Of a stretch of 64,000 bases of DNA, positions 34,128 through 45,824 are shown in pieces. The stretch lies in contig MU270046.1 in NCBI GenBank assembly GCA_021432635.1, forward strand, positions 595,913 through 659,912. The letters run 5' to 3'. Positions within the stretch are counted from its first letter, which is position 1. Every line of letters begins with the position of its first letter. A model generated the notes under the pieces. It had not been told where the DNA came from. It ran no database searches and saw nothing but the letters and a program-made list of their open reading frames with translations. The position numbers and the translations under genes are program-made. Source of the stretch: Thozetella sp. PMI_491. Its lineage: Eukaryota; Ascomycota; Sordariomycetes; Chaetosphaeriales; Chaetosphaeriaceae.

Positions 34128-35493
34128 CAATGCCAAACCGATTTGAGCTCTAGTGTCGAGACTCGCGAAGATCTCAGGTCCGATTCTAGCTAAAAACCCC
34201 TTTATATGGTGAAGCGGGGTAAACCGAATAAGGCAACCAGACTAGTACGACGTTCCAACGTGCAGGTCACATCGTGGCTTTCGATCCTATTGGCCTGGAA
34301 GGGCCCTGGCGGCCAATCCAAGCAAACAGCACCGCGGCGATTGTTCTTCCAAGTTGAGCAATTGTGATCTTTACCCCTCCACACCTAGGATATCGTGGCC
34401 ACATCTCGTTAGCAGTGGTGAGAAGCTTTGGTCGGCGATTGTCATTCTTTATATCCATATAGACTCGAAGAGCAGCTTTCAACCCCGATTACGCACAATT
34501 GGGCCAGATGAGGAGGATGCGAGTACTCTAATATCTATGTTAGTGGTCACTCGACATGGTCGAGGCTGTAGGCACCTTATTACAATCAGGCTGTGGTCTG
34601 CGTTAAGAATATATCCTGTCTCAGAATTAGACGTGTTGTGAAGAACTCCTGTACCTAGACCGGGAATTGTTTATGTACAAAGCGGTCCCCGAGAGGAGTG
34701 GCCTGTGCGCTGATAGAAATAGCTCAAAAGCAGCTCTGTTAGGCGTACTCAGTATGCAAGAGGTACAGCGTTTAAAAAGTCAAGAAGTGATTAAGAAAAG
34801 CATCGTTTTTGCAAGAGATGTAGCAACTTACTAAAACCCTTTTTATGGGGTTTTAGTAAGAGGCCTGCTGTTGCTACATCGCATACACGCAAGAGGGCTA
34901 GAGGACCGCCTCATATATCTGCTTTCAAAGTAATTATAGTAGACCCGAGCTGTGGCAGTGATGTATTTGAGGCATGTATGTGATGGCATTGCGGTAGTGA
35001 AAGTATTATGCTGATTTCGTCGAAGAAAAACTCATAGCCTTCCTAAGTCGCGAGGGTTTAACATATTACCAAAGTTCCTCCTGGGGTAAGCCCCGGACTT
35101 CTCGTGCTCTGCTAACTGAATCCTTCACCTTGACACATGGAACGCTGGTGTTAGCCCTCGCGATTTTGAATAACTTACCGGGTTCTCTTCGTCTGCACAC
35201 CAAACTAGAGGTTCCTAAAGGTTTGTTTCCACCCAGGCGCTGTAAAATTATTGAAAATGTTGCCCTTTTAGACCAGCAAACACTGCTGCAACCTCTCATC
35301 TGCCTGGTAGGATCGACTGCCGGTAAAGACTGTTGGGCGCGGCGGTCATAGTGTCTTTTGCTTGGTTGGTTATTAAGTCCACCACCGATTGAAGAATTTC
35401 GTCAAGGAGGTCAGGTTGACGACTTAGGAAATAGCCGCCACCACGTGTTTTATTATACATGTTAAGGTATTTCGAAGCTATCATTTGATGATG
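34128..35493. other. 1.4-kb gap with a strong hairpin
   Basis: This is the upstream region of the FHA gene and the downstream region of the rhodopsin-domain gene. The only structure is the nested inverted repeat at 34817-34880. A frame at 35066-35299 minus has no recognisable motif and no matching splice partner. Confidence 0.5.
34817..34880. repeat. 64-bp nested inverted repeat (23 paired bases)
   Basis: The outer arms GATGTAGCAA (34817-34826) and TTGCTACATC (34871-34880) pair exactly. The inner arms CTTACTAAAACCC (34827-34839) and GGGTTTTAGTAAG (34848-34860) also pair exactly around an 8-nt loop. A 10-nt bulge (AGGCCTGCTG) separates inner and outer arms on one side only. It may be a short MITE remnant, a cruciform or a structured RNA element. 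No second copy was noticed in the window. Confidence 0.85.
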
Positions 35494-36730
35494 TCATACT
35501 TGAGACGCTATATCCCTCGTCCCTGAGTCGCAAGGCATATCTTGAGCATCTCGAGAAACCTGTTGACTCTGATCGCCTGCTTGAGACGGGCTGTCAATGC
35601 CTCTAGCGCTAGCAGTGCTTGAAAGCTGGTAGTTCCTCAACCTGTGCCCCCGCCCACTTCTATCCCCGGGTATAAAGTCATTAAATAAGCTCCCGGAATT
35701 TGCATGCGACCGGCTGCTCAAGCTAGGCCAATTTTTACTGGAAATTGAATTGCTTAACCACGTTCGTAGGCGAAACTTTCCGAGACGAACGAAAAGAGGC
35801 CAGCATACCGGTAGACAGGCGCAGATAATGCCCGTACCGCAGTGCACCGTCGCCCACAAAGAAACTCTCTCGAACGAGGGCTGGCGGCTTCCAGGGACAT
35901 AGCCGAAGATAGTTTTAAGTAACCCGGACAAGATAGCGCTTCGCGTGATTGGACGTGTTAGTAAGAGCTAGAAAGAGCAACATGGTGTAAGGTATCAAGT
36001 TAAATACTTACAAGGCCCCTAAGATGAATACAGAACCCACGGCGAGTTTCTGTCGGATACTTAACCGCATTTCCAGGACTACCCCGATGGGCATGGCGAT
36101 AATTAGGAGGTCAAGGAACGCCTCGCAGAGCCCAGTGGCGAACCAGTAAATGTTGTAATTAAAGCAATACCTTGGATCGGCTAGACTATTGATCCACGTG
36201 TATTTGATTGGAATGCAGTTGAGAAAGTCGGCCACGGTGCAGCCAATCCAGTAACTGATCACGAGAATAAATAGAACTAGGAACTGCCGATGAAAAGAGC
36301 TGCTTGCGAAGAAAAGCCTGTTATACAGAAGCAAGATAGAGAGTTTCGTAGCCGCGGCGATGGTGAAGTATAGGCCTGTCGCAACGAAGCTTAGTTGCGT
36401 GTATAGAACGTCCTCGGGTGTGTATATAGCATCTTCGTCCGAAGCCTTCTCCGGTCCGTCCGGATCCGCAGAAAGGGCTAGAGGGATGTTTCGTCACTAG
36501 ATGTCGCGATAGTCGCAACGTGAATTTCCCGGGAAGAAATTCGAAATCCAATACTAACCACAGATGACCAATATGTCCGTCGCTAGCATAAATATCAGTG
36601 CCATTAAAACCAACCAGTCATCCCATTCGTAGCTGGCTTTCATGTAGTGTCGCGCATAGAAGCGGAGTCCTACAAAGAAAATCGCCAAAGCGGCCATCAC
36701 GGCCCCGACCGCTGTGGAAGCTTCTTCCAT
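35494..36730 (-). CDS. Rhodopsin-domain (PTH11-like) integral membrane protein, 360 aa
   Basis: Exons 36730-36559, 36477-36012 and 35938-35494 give 360 residues, with introns of 81 and 73 nt. The second acceptor is a GAAG preceded by a CTAAC branch point. The motif order fits the fungal rhodopsin-domain family: FFVGLRFYARHYMKASYEWDD, then LSFVATGLYFTIAAATKLSI, CIPIKYTW, CFNYNIYWFATGLCEAFLDLLIIAMPIGVV and GTGIICACLPV. Seven helices fit, and the Ser-rich C-terminal tail is probably cytoplasmic. Relatives include PTH11-like receptors that sense surface or host cues; most are uncharacterised. No CFEM domain precedes the helices. The N-terminus is short, so an upstream exon cannot be fully excluded. 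A TATATGA-like word lies about 125 bp upstream. Confidence 0.8.
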
Positions 36731-37505
36731 GGTTCGTCATCGAAACCGGCGTTCGTGTGCGGCCACTTTTTGCCTCCTTATTCAGACGGGATAGACACCC
36801 GCGGGATACAAGTCCCTCGGCCCTTGAAAACATTGAGGGTGTGGGCTGCCATCATATAAGTAGTCCGCATTGGAGACTCCCGCCGCAATCCATACGCAAC
36901 ATTCCCACCCTCTCTAGTTGGAAGGACATGCGTCACCCTCGCTGATTCGGTCCAAATAATGCAGTTAGTACAAGGAATCTGACAAGGCTCTCGACTGCGC
37001 CATACGATTCGCCGATTTATGGGCAAACACGCATCCAACATGTTGGCGGGGTAGTATTCGTAAGACCCCCAAGTGCATGGTCTTTGTGCAGTCTGCCTCT
37101 CGCTTTCGGCAGTTAGAAGGGGTTTCTGTTGTGTTACATGAAAGATGTGTTGGTCGTCTGCGTGCGAGGCCTGGTTAAATTACCCAGCGGCTGGGACCCC
37201 TCCCCAACGAAGAATTTAAATCTGCAGCCATCCCATCATCCAGCTTCCCCATTCTCCTTCAACGCACCGTCTAGTTCACCGAGAGAAGGCATCGGCATCT
37301 CCTTGCGAATGGAGCATAACTGGTAAGTGCACATCTCGTCAACCCTGGAAACCAATCATCACCATGATGTTGCGACCGCAATTTTTACGGTGTTGAGTGC
37401 GGCCTATGCTCGTGCCAAGAACTCAATTGCGATTTATTGCTAACCCGACATGCCTTGCGACTTCAGATCGTAAGACAGGCGATTTCAGGCTACACAGGGG
37501 AAGCT
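36731..37505. other. Divergent spacer between rhodopsin-domain gene and sphingolipid reductase gene
   Basis: The minus-strand CTTATATGAT at 36851-36860 may serve the rhodopsin-domain gene. The right part is the promoter and leader of the reductase. Short frames here show no family motif. Confidence 0.45.
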
Positions 37506-38655
37506 ATGTTCTCCAAAAACCACTTTCAGGTGCAAGGGGCCGTATGTCCACCTCATATTTATCGTACCTAGCTTTGGTATAGGTCCACTGGGTTAACAAT
37601 CCAAAAGACGGTAGTTGTTACCGGGGGTTCGCGCGGTTTAGGTCTTGCTGTGGGGGTTCAGCTTGCACAAAAGGGGGCAAACGTGGTCATTGTTGCCCGG
37701 GGCGAGCAAAGGTTGCTCGAAGGAGTCCAGCGCATCCAAGTGCGATGACCAGTCCTATACACTTTCGCTCACTTCACTGACCACATAACAGAAAGCATCA
37801 AGCAATCCAGAGAGCCAGCGCTTCCATCATATCTCTGCAGACCTGTCCAATGCATCCGAAGCCGTGCGTGTTGTCAACGAGGTGGTGTCGTGGAACCTGG
37901 GAAATCCACCTGACATGGTGTGGTGCTGCGCTGGTAGCTCCCATCCATCATTGTTCATCGACACCCCAGTGTCCGAGCTTAAATCGCAGGTAGATAGCAA
38001 CTACTTCACGAGTCTATACATGGCGCATGCTACGCTGAATTGCTGGCTACAAGCACCCAAAACAGACACTACCACCCAATCGAAGGAATCAAGCTCCGCA
38101 CAAGCGACCCCCGCACAACCGCGACATATCATCTTCACCGCATCCGTCTTAGCCTTCTACAGCTTCGCTGGCTATTCCCCTTACAGCCCTTGCAAGGCTG
38201 CGCTCCGCTCTCTCTGCGACTCCCTTTCGCAAGAGATGAATCTGTACGCCGCTGCGTATCCGAAGTTGCCACGGGTCCGCGTTCATACGGTTTTTCCTGC
38301 TGGAATCCTTGGCGAGGCTTTTGATCTCGAGAATGAAATCAAGAGCGATGTTACCAAAATGCTTGAGGAAGGGGACGAGCCACAAGCTCCAGAGGTCATT
38401 GCCCGAAAGAGCATCAAAGCGCTGGAAAGCGGACAGGAACTCATAACTACCGATTTCATCGGCGGGCTTCTGAGGCGAAGTATGCTTGGGGGTAGTGTTA
38501 GGGGAGGCGTCTGGAGAGCTCTTCTGGACTGGTTCATGGGTGGCTTACTAGCAATCATCATGGTGTTTGTCCGGGATGATATGGACAAGAAAGTCAGGAA
38601 ATGGGGCCACAATCACGGGGCTTCGGGCATGAAAGGCGGCAGGAGGCAAGCTTAG
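37506..38655 (+). CDS. TSC10: 3-ketodihydrosphingosine reductase, 343 aa
   Basis: Exons 37506-37541, 37608-37739 and 37792-38655 give 343 residues. The first exon is only 12 codons ([12 protein letters not shown]) and is followed by a strong GTATGT donor. SDR motifs are [15 protein letters not shown] (cofactor site), the Asn-Ala-Gly-like segment [20 protein letters not shown] (Ser) and YSPCKAAL (Tyr-x-x-x-Lys). The C-terminus has the family's hydrophobic region ending [21 protein letters not shown], which anchors the enzyme in the ER. It reduces 3-ketodihydrosphingosine to dihydrosphingosine with NADPH, the second step of sphingolipid synthesis, normally an essential housekeeping function. 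The next-best reading is a metabolite-pathway paralogue of the same enzyme (FUM13-like ketoreductases are related), but the complete membrane tail favours the housekeeping enzyme. Confidence 0.85.
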
Positions 38656-39350
38656 GGTAGCCTTTATCCTTTCTCTCGAGCGAGCTGTAATCTACCTAGC
38701 CGGTGTCTGAGACGAATGCTTATTACCACCATTTGTTTCTGACCGCATTCGAGCCTCGATTTCTTAGTATATAATGGAGACGCGCCTATATGGAGGCATG
38801 ATAAGATTAGAACCTGAGCCGAAAGACTTCCGCCTGGTAGGCCGTAGGTTGGCATCTGTAGAGCAGTTTCAAATGATGTTTTCAGCTTTTCTCACTTTTA
38901 GGCGGTCTTTGGTGGACGTGGTTGATATCGATGACAGGCATGAGCACTTGCAATATTTTAATCCGTTAAGTCTATAGAAATTGCCTTATCCAAAATAATA
39001 CAGGCTCCTGATCTTAGAGGGTCGATAGGTCGATACCTTGCCTGTGCAATCCGCGACGGCATTCAGTGGCCTTGTTTCCACTCGGTCAAATTCTCCTGTT
39101 TGCCCTTTTGTTACTACCCAAACAGGGATGGCATCCCATCAAGATAGCAGCGTCGCATAGGGAGCGTACATGCATGCACTGGACTCTCACAGCCCTCCGA
39201 TGTCGGACAGCCATTGTTCTTTTTCATCGACGTCCCTCGATCATGTCTTTCAATCTCGGACTCTGCGCCAGACGCTAGCTAAGACTGTTTGTTTTTAGCC
39301 CTTTTCTGGTCCCGCCCTTCGGTAATCAAAGTGACTGCGACACAGCTACT
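38656..39350. other. Gap between reductase and Atg22-like gene
   Basis: This holds the 3' region of the reductase and the promoter of the transporter, on the same strand. Only short frames are seen, and no element was recognised. Confidence 0.5.
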
Positions 39351-41149
39351 ATGGAGTCCAAGACCACCGAGGGCGCTCCTTTCACGCATATCCACCCGGT
39401 CGATGTCAAAATCGACGGAAGTGCACTACCCCGCGCCGTGGACGCCCAAATGAGAGATGCTGAGAGCATGCAGGCCGGAACGGCCCAGCGCCGGGGCTTT
39501 GACGCTAGCAGAGCGGAGAGATGTGCCTATTACCTCTACTTTGCCGCAAATAATGGGGTTGGGCCTTACCTATAGTAAATTCCCATTGCTATTGTCTATC
39601 TAGAATTTCTCTAGTCATGCCCTCTGTTAATCAACGCGAATTAGCTGCGCATTTCTCTTCCAGAACCTCATCTACCAGGCCGGATTCAATCCCGATGTGC
39701 TGCCTCTAGGTTCCGAGCCTTGCGGCGATCCTTCGGTGCCGTGCCATGTATACTGGGCCGGTGGAACCAAGCCCTACGCATCGGTAGTCCTCATCGCGTC
39801 CGGCATCACGTTTGCTGGGCAGGCTGTGCTCTTCATCTTGCTCGGTGCTACCGCTGACTACGGAAACTGGGCCCCGTGGATTCTTCGAATCGCCGCTAGC
39901 CTCTATGGCAGTCTTTCTTTCGTCTATCTAGGGGTGAAGACCCCGGGCGTGTGGGGTGGAGCCATGGCTCTGTATATTGTTATCAGTACGTTTTCCACCC
40001 CTTTTCTCACTTGTGACACGAGAGTAACCGCATAAACTAACTGGCGTAATCAAAGATATCGCCTTCTGGACCGTTTTCACCTTCTTCGTAGCCTTGTTCC
40101 CTAAGATCACTGAAAGCCATGCGCGCGCGAGAAAAGCACTTGAAGAGAAGGATTCCGGCACTGTATCCGAGGTCGAATACAAAGTGGCGCTCCAGATTAT
40201 CCGCTCCCGGGTCATGAACCATGCCTGGGGGTGGAACAACCTGGGTTATGCTCTCACTGGGTGCCTCTGTTTGGCGATCCTTATTGGGTTGCGAGCTGAC
40301 GACTCAACGGAGCAAAACAACCTGGGCTACTCCGTCTGCGTAGCCATGACAGGCGGCGTAGCTCTTATATTCTCGCTGCCGTGGTTCGTTTTGCAACAAC
40401 CCCGACCAGGCAAGCCAGTGCCTCGCGGACACAATATCGTCACTATCGGCCTTGCGAACTATTGGTCGACATTTGTCAATCTCAGAAAGCTCTCTCAAGC
40501 TTTCTTCTACTTAGTGCTATATTTCTTCCTTAACGATGGTGCTAACACGTTATTGACGGAGGTCCTGGTGCTGCAGAGCTCGGTCGTGCTGTTTTCGGCG
40601 GTCAGCAACACCTACTATGTTATCGTACAGGGATTCTCGGCGTTCATCTTTCCATTCGTGGCCATCGCGGTCCAAGAAGTGCTAGGTACTAGCACCAAGC
40701 GTATGCTGCACCTAACAAATTTTGTATGCGTGTTGGTCTCATTATGGGGCATGGTGGGTATCTGGACTACAAATTTTGGCTTCCACCAGGCATGGGAGTT
40801 CTGGGCTTTCAGTGCGACCATGGGTCTGTCTGTCGGCTGTCAATGGTCGTACAGCCAGGCATTCATGGCCCAGCTGGTACCCCAAGGTGACGAGAATCAG
40901 TTCTTTTCTCTTCTGGGAGTTGTGTCTAAAGGCGGGGGTTGGATCGGTCCCGTGGTGTCAAGTGCACTCATCGATCGAACCGGGAACATAAATATGCCGT
41001 TCGCTTTCATCACCCCGTTGATTACTATTCCAGCTATACTCCTGATCTTTGTGGACGAAGACAGGGCGCAGATAGACAGCGAGAAGTACGTTGCAGAGCG
41101 TAGAGGAGAGAGGGCCGAACCTGGAGTTGATAATATGGCGAGTAAGTGA
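39351..41149 (+). CDS. Atg22-like MFS transporter, 552 aa
   Basis: Exons 39351-39574, 39645-39985 and 40056-41149 give 552 residues. The first acceptor (GAATTAG) was chosen over a better-looking TTCCAG 20 nt downstream. It alone keeps the frame and yields GPYLYCAFLFQNLIYQAG, which matches the family's conserved first-helix region (FAANNG.GP...FQNL). Further landmarks are FWTVFTFFVALFP, MNHAWGWNNLGYALTG, YFFLNDGANTLL and FFSLLGVVSKGGGWIGP. The group contains yeast Atg22, a vacuolar effluxer of amino acids after autophagy, but many fungal paralogues of this branch are uncharacterised. About 11-12 helices are visible, and the acidic C-terminus is cytoplasmic. Membrane location is vacuole or plasma membrane; this is inferred from family. 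Confidence 0.82.
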
Positions 41150-42290
41150 GCTTTGGGGCACAATGTGTAGCTGCACAACTGTTTGAGCTACCTGCTACTA
41201 TAAGTGGAAACCAAACTGTAACAAGGAACGTATTGTTCACTTACTATTGTACCTTTTTGGCCCATATATTGATACGCTCTGAACCGTGACTTTCTCTCCC
41301 CGACCTTTATATGCTATAAGTGGTATGAGTAGTGGAAAGAAAAGTGAGTGTAGTCGCTGGCCTTGGGGATATAGCGACGTTTGATGAGTGTTGTAGATGG
41401 CCACTGCCAGCCGTACGTGAATCTAGCTTGCGCACGTACGTTGGGGCCATAGATATGGCCATCTTGTACACGTTATAACCAACTTCGCTGCGCCCTCCAG
41501 AGTAGGATCGAGATCTGAGAGGAGATCCTGCTTCCGTCTGAGAACGATCGAAATGAAGGCATGTATCGATGGACGTTCGTGACTCCGACGTTGGAGAAAT
41601 AGCCTGCTAAATCTGGTGGGTGCGATATACCAGGGTTTAATCGGACCTATCTCGCCTCAGGATTTAGTCCTGTGAATTCTCCTCCAAATTCGCCTAGCGG
41701 CGTCGGATAGGTACATCGTACTTGTGAAGCAAGGAGATCAAGTAACGACTAGGCAGGTGGCACCTAAATACATGGGTGACCGACACATGAGCACGCAGAC
41801 CGGTAATTTTGTTCCGCGTCCCGAGATCGCAAGAGTGTCTTGGCCCCCACCCCCCCACGGGAAGGGATCGGCAACGACTGGGGATGGCGAGCCGCGAGGT
41901 AGTATTCTGCGTATTCGGTAACTCTATACGCTTGACGAGCAACATATCTTTGTGGTTAGACTGGGAGATCGCTGCAAATCTGGTTGGCCCTGAGTGAGAA
42001 CAGTCAACCGAACTGTCCAGTCGCAGCCATCTTGTGTGGTTCGTGCTTACAGCGGGGAATTTGTGTTCCGCTCGTCACAGCGTAGCCCCCAAAGATGCCT
42101 TTTAGTTATAATTTCGATGCCACGGCAGGTGATCGAGTAGTAGAGGGCATTGTGTCATGCTGCAAAATAGCTAGAGATCACGCATATCAAGTCACATTCT
42201 ACTCCCTTGCCCCTCGCTCTACAAAAGCTCAACTCAGCAGCCTAGCACAGCGAGGAAAGCTCTTGCCCGCTGCTAAGCGGGAGACGAACT
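41150..42290. other. 1.1-kb gap with no gene seen
   Basis: This holds the 3' region of the Atg22-like gene and the promoter of the acyltransferase gene. A CGTACGT / ACGTACG pair near 41414-41441 is the only notable short symmetry. No coding or RNA gene is seen. Confidence 0.5.
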
Positions 42291-43852
42291 ATGAAGCCTC
42301 CGGCACGTGTCCCGACCGATACGGTCCAACCGCTCCGATTTTTTGACGACACTATCATATTCCGAAACCTCATCCTATATTCGATGTTCGTATTCGATGA
42401 GGTGCTCGACGTAGACAAGCTCCATGGCGGCCTCAAGAGACTGGTAGCACGCGAGGGCTGGCAGAAGCTCGGGGCGCGCATGCGTAGAAATGTGCTTCCT
42501 TCCTGAACCCAAAAACACTGCATGGAACAATGTGCTGACGACAGAAGGGAAAAGGGGATCTGGAATACCATATCCCGGCCGCATTCACACTGGACAGGCC
42601 AGGCGTCGCATTCACTCACATCCAGCACGCCGTGGCCATCGCCGACCACCCGCTAGCATCGCGGCTGCCCAAGCCCACAAATCACCTAGCCGTGGTGGGC
42701 AACCCGGACGAGTTTACAGAGCTGGCAATGGGACCCGGCACGCCGTCTAAACTGAGCGACTACTTGCTTCATGACATACCTCAGCTCGGTCTGCACGTCA
42801 TATCCTTTACGGACGCCACGATTGTGGTGGTGCACTGGCCGCACTCTAGCTTTGACGCCATGGGAAAGCACGCTTTACTCAAAGCCTCGTCGCTGATGGT
42901 GCAAGGCCGTGATGACGAGGTCCAGACGCCACATGGCGGAGGCGGAGGCTCAGAAGCGGTAGACCCACTCGGAGAGAAGCTTGGCCTGCATCCGCCCGAG
43001 GAGCATGTCCTGGCACATAGACGCCTAGGGATGTGGGGCTTGGTAGGATACATACTGCGGAATCTCGTATCCTTTGGTCTCAAGGGGAGAGAGCACCGCG
43101 TGCTGTGCATCCCCGGGCCCTTTGTGAAGAAGTTACACGCCGAGGCGCTGGCGGAACGGAAGGCGGAGGGCGTGGAGCCGGCCTTCTTGTCCGAAAGCGA
43201 TGTGCTCACCGCCTGGTGGATAAAGCTCACCCTCTCGCATCTGCCACAAGACTCGGAGCAGACGGTATGTTGCGTCGATCATGTGTGAAGACAACCTTCT
43301 GACGGGCTACGGTAGATCGCCTTTCAAGTGGCCTGTGATTGTAGAGAGGTTCTCAAGGGCGACATCCTCCCCGTCTCGGACGGCCGTCCCTACATCTCCA
43401 ATGCCATCACCCTCCTCTGGACGATAGTCCCCGCCAAAGACATCCTCAATAAACCGATCAGCGCAACGGCCGCACTCATCCGGCGCTCCATCATCGAGCA
43501 AAGGACGCGCGGACAAGTCGAGGCCTATTACGCCGTGATGCGGGCGTCGCCTAAGCACAAGCCGATGCCGATCTTTGGGGAAGTGAGCATGTACATGCAG
43601 AGTTATTCAAATTGGGCCAAAGCGGACCTCTTCGGGCTGGATTTCGGGGCGGCCGTTTACGATGGCGATCGAGATACCCAGAGACAGGTGCGGCCGCGCT
43701 ACGTGCAGAACCTGCAAATGCCGATGAGCTTCCCAGAAGGCTTCTTCCTCCTGGGCAAGGATACCTCGGGGAACTTTTGGTGGTCTGGCTATCGGGTGCA
43801 AGGACAATGGGCATTAGTTGAGAAGGCGTTGGAGGCGGAGCTGCAGGTCTGA
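42291..43852 (+). CDS. BAHD-superfamily acyltransferase, 484 aa
   Basis: Exons 42291-42491, 42548-43264 and 43316-43852 give 484 residues. The first acceptor (CAGAAG) was chosen because it yields the conserved NGKGDLEYHIPAAF after LKRLVAREGWQKLGARMRRN, as in fungal transferase-family proteins. The catalytic His-x-x-x-Asp is seen in VVHWPHSSFDAMG. The structural DFGWG motif appears only as ADLFGLDFGAA, so its Trp is missing. These enzymes move an acyl group from CoA to a hydroxyl or amine, often on secondary metabolites (trichothecene acetyltransferases are relatives), and act in the cytosol. No backbone synthase is nearby, so the acceptor is unknown. Length and motif spacing look complete. 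Confidence 0.82.
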
Positions 43853-45824
43853 GACGGGTTTGGGTAGAGCGGGCGGGGGCCCGAAACACCGGACCTCTTC
43901 TACCCCCAATTGGGATTTTTTTCAACGGTAACTAGGCCCATCTATATTCGGAGCAGAGCTGCCTGGCAGACTGCAGCATGCAGCCAAGATAGCCACCCTC
44001 TACAGCGGCCGAGGGTCTGAGTTGGTTGCCTTGGGCACCTATTACCTTAGTTGGTCCACCCTCCTTGTTTGGGGCTGAAGGGAGAGCCTCATCTTAATAG
44101 AGAACTCGTGCCCGCAGAGACAATGGGAATATGTCGGTACTTGGTTTGGTTCCAACGATGCGCATTCTGTTGCGGCCCGTTAATGCGCAGAGCGCTTCAC
44201 ATGGCAACCAACTATGCCCCGGCAAGCCCCATGTGCGGCGTCTCTTCCCAGTTGTTCCCTACACCTTTTCTGAAGCAGGCGTTGGACCTTTGGGTGAATG
44301 GGCTAGCTGCGACGGGCAATTCTCGTTAGAGATGGAATGGCATTGCCTGAGCAAACCTGTTCCTCCAGACTGCCTTCCAGGATTTCCAAGGCCTTCTATG
44401 GATTGCGACGGAAATACTGGATTTTGGGCACCAGCGCACGTTTTAGCAGTTCGTCCGCCGCCATCTGGTGTAGCGGAGGCGCTAACAGGGGTAACAAGCG
44501 TAGCGTCTCACTGCCCCTGTTGTCATTCGGTTATTTCCATGGCATCCCCAACGGCATTGACGTGCGCAGATAGCCTCCTGCAGCCACCTTTCAATGTAAC
44601 CAGGTACGGTGTAGCCCGGCCGCCGCGGTTCGTGGTCTAAAGAGGCGGCTTTCATGATTTCCATCAGGCTTCAAAGCACTGGAAAGACGGGGTTTTTGCG
44701 AATGCAACAGCCACAACGCAGGGCCAGTGTCCAGACCTTCCATCGCCACCAAGGAGCCAGAAGAGGCAAAAGGTAAGTAGGTAAGGGGAGCTTTGCGGGC
44801 CACTAATTTACCTAGGCGGTGGGGGCTAATACTTGCGTTTCACACCAATCGAACACCGCAACTGTGTGTCTGAGCCCCTGCTCCCCTCAGCTTAAACGCA
44901 CTGAACCACGCATGCGCGCGATTGATCCTACTGCTCCATCGTCTCCAGCGCTTGTGGCTTCTGGCAGCATCCTGCTCAGAACCCGCCCCACTACCTAAGT
45001 CGCGTGCATGCGCACAGGAGAACTGTCTCGCCTCTGAGTGCGACATGTGGCCGCTCGGGCTGGAATGTAATGACGTAGGAATAGCTGAGGGCCACGGCAA
45101 AGCGCGCCGCAGCAACTGCTTCCATCTTGTCTATCAGGATGACCCACCCACAACACTGAATCCTTCGGGGGGTTCGTGTCTCCCAACGTATACTACTGCA
45201 TCCGTGAGCGGCGAATAGGGCTGATCAAACAATCTTGGAATATGGAGTACTTGGTTGTGAATAGGGAAGGGATTCGACCAAGCCTGGGATCGGCCGCTCG
45301 CTTTGCAAATTCTGGGTTCTTCGATCAACGGATTGTTGCCCGCTTTAGGCAAAGGGCATGGTCGCGTAACTTCTCGTCTGGGCTCTACCAATCACAGGAT
45401 AAGGAAGGGGTACCTTGTCTATGCCTCCTCGTCCCAACCCAATTTCTAGCGTGTGGCACAGACAAGAACCTGGGCTGCTCTCCACATACTAGTAGTCTGG
45501 GCTAGGCGGCAGGGGATGGCACCGGATGGCACCGATCGCACCTCAAGGTCCTGAGCCCCCCCCCCAGGATGGCACGGCATCTAGGTCTTTCCCGATTCCG
45601 TCTCCGATCCCACTGAAACTTAGGCTAGAATCATCCCCTCGTGGAGCGTTGCATCTGCCTTTTGCTCGTGAAACCACTTGCAGGACCTCTAGAGCCCGAC
45701 GAGAGAGTCCACGAGCGACGCCCAAGACACCTAGGCGGACCCTTGTTCGTTCAGAGGAGAGAGCGGCCTCGAATCCGGCAAATGCGCACGACGGGCGTCG
45801 CCCGATAGCCACCAGGTTGCGCCA
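43853..45824. other. 2-kb gap upstream of the lectin-like gene
   Basis: Several frames of 80-170 codons occur (for example 44131-44640 plus), but they overlap in all phases, lack motifs and show no consistent introns. The last about 200 bp are probably the leader of the lectin-like gene. Confidence 0.5.
45514..45533 (+). repeat. Tandem 10-bp duplication GGATGGCACC
   Basis: Two exact copies lie back to back about 290 bp before the lectin-like gene start, in its presumed promoter. The function is unknown. Confidence 0.7.

Noticed and set aside
44131-44640. 169-codon plus-strand frame
   Set aside because: It has no known motif, unusual Cys/Pro composition, competing frames on both strands and no plausible splice partners.
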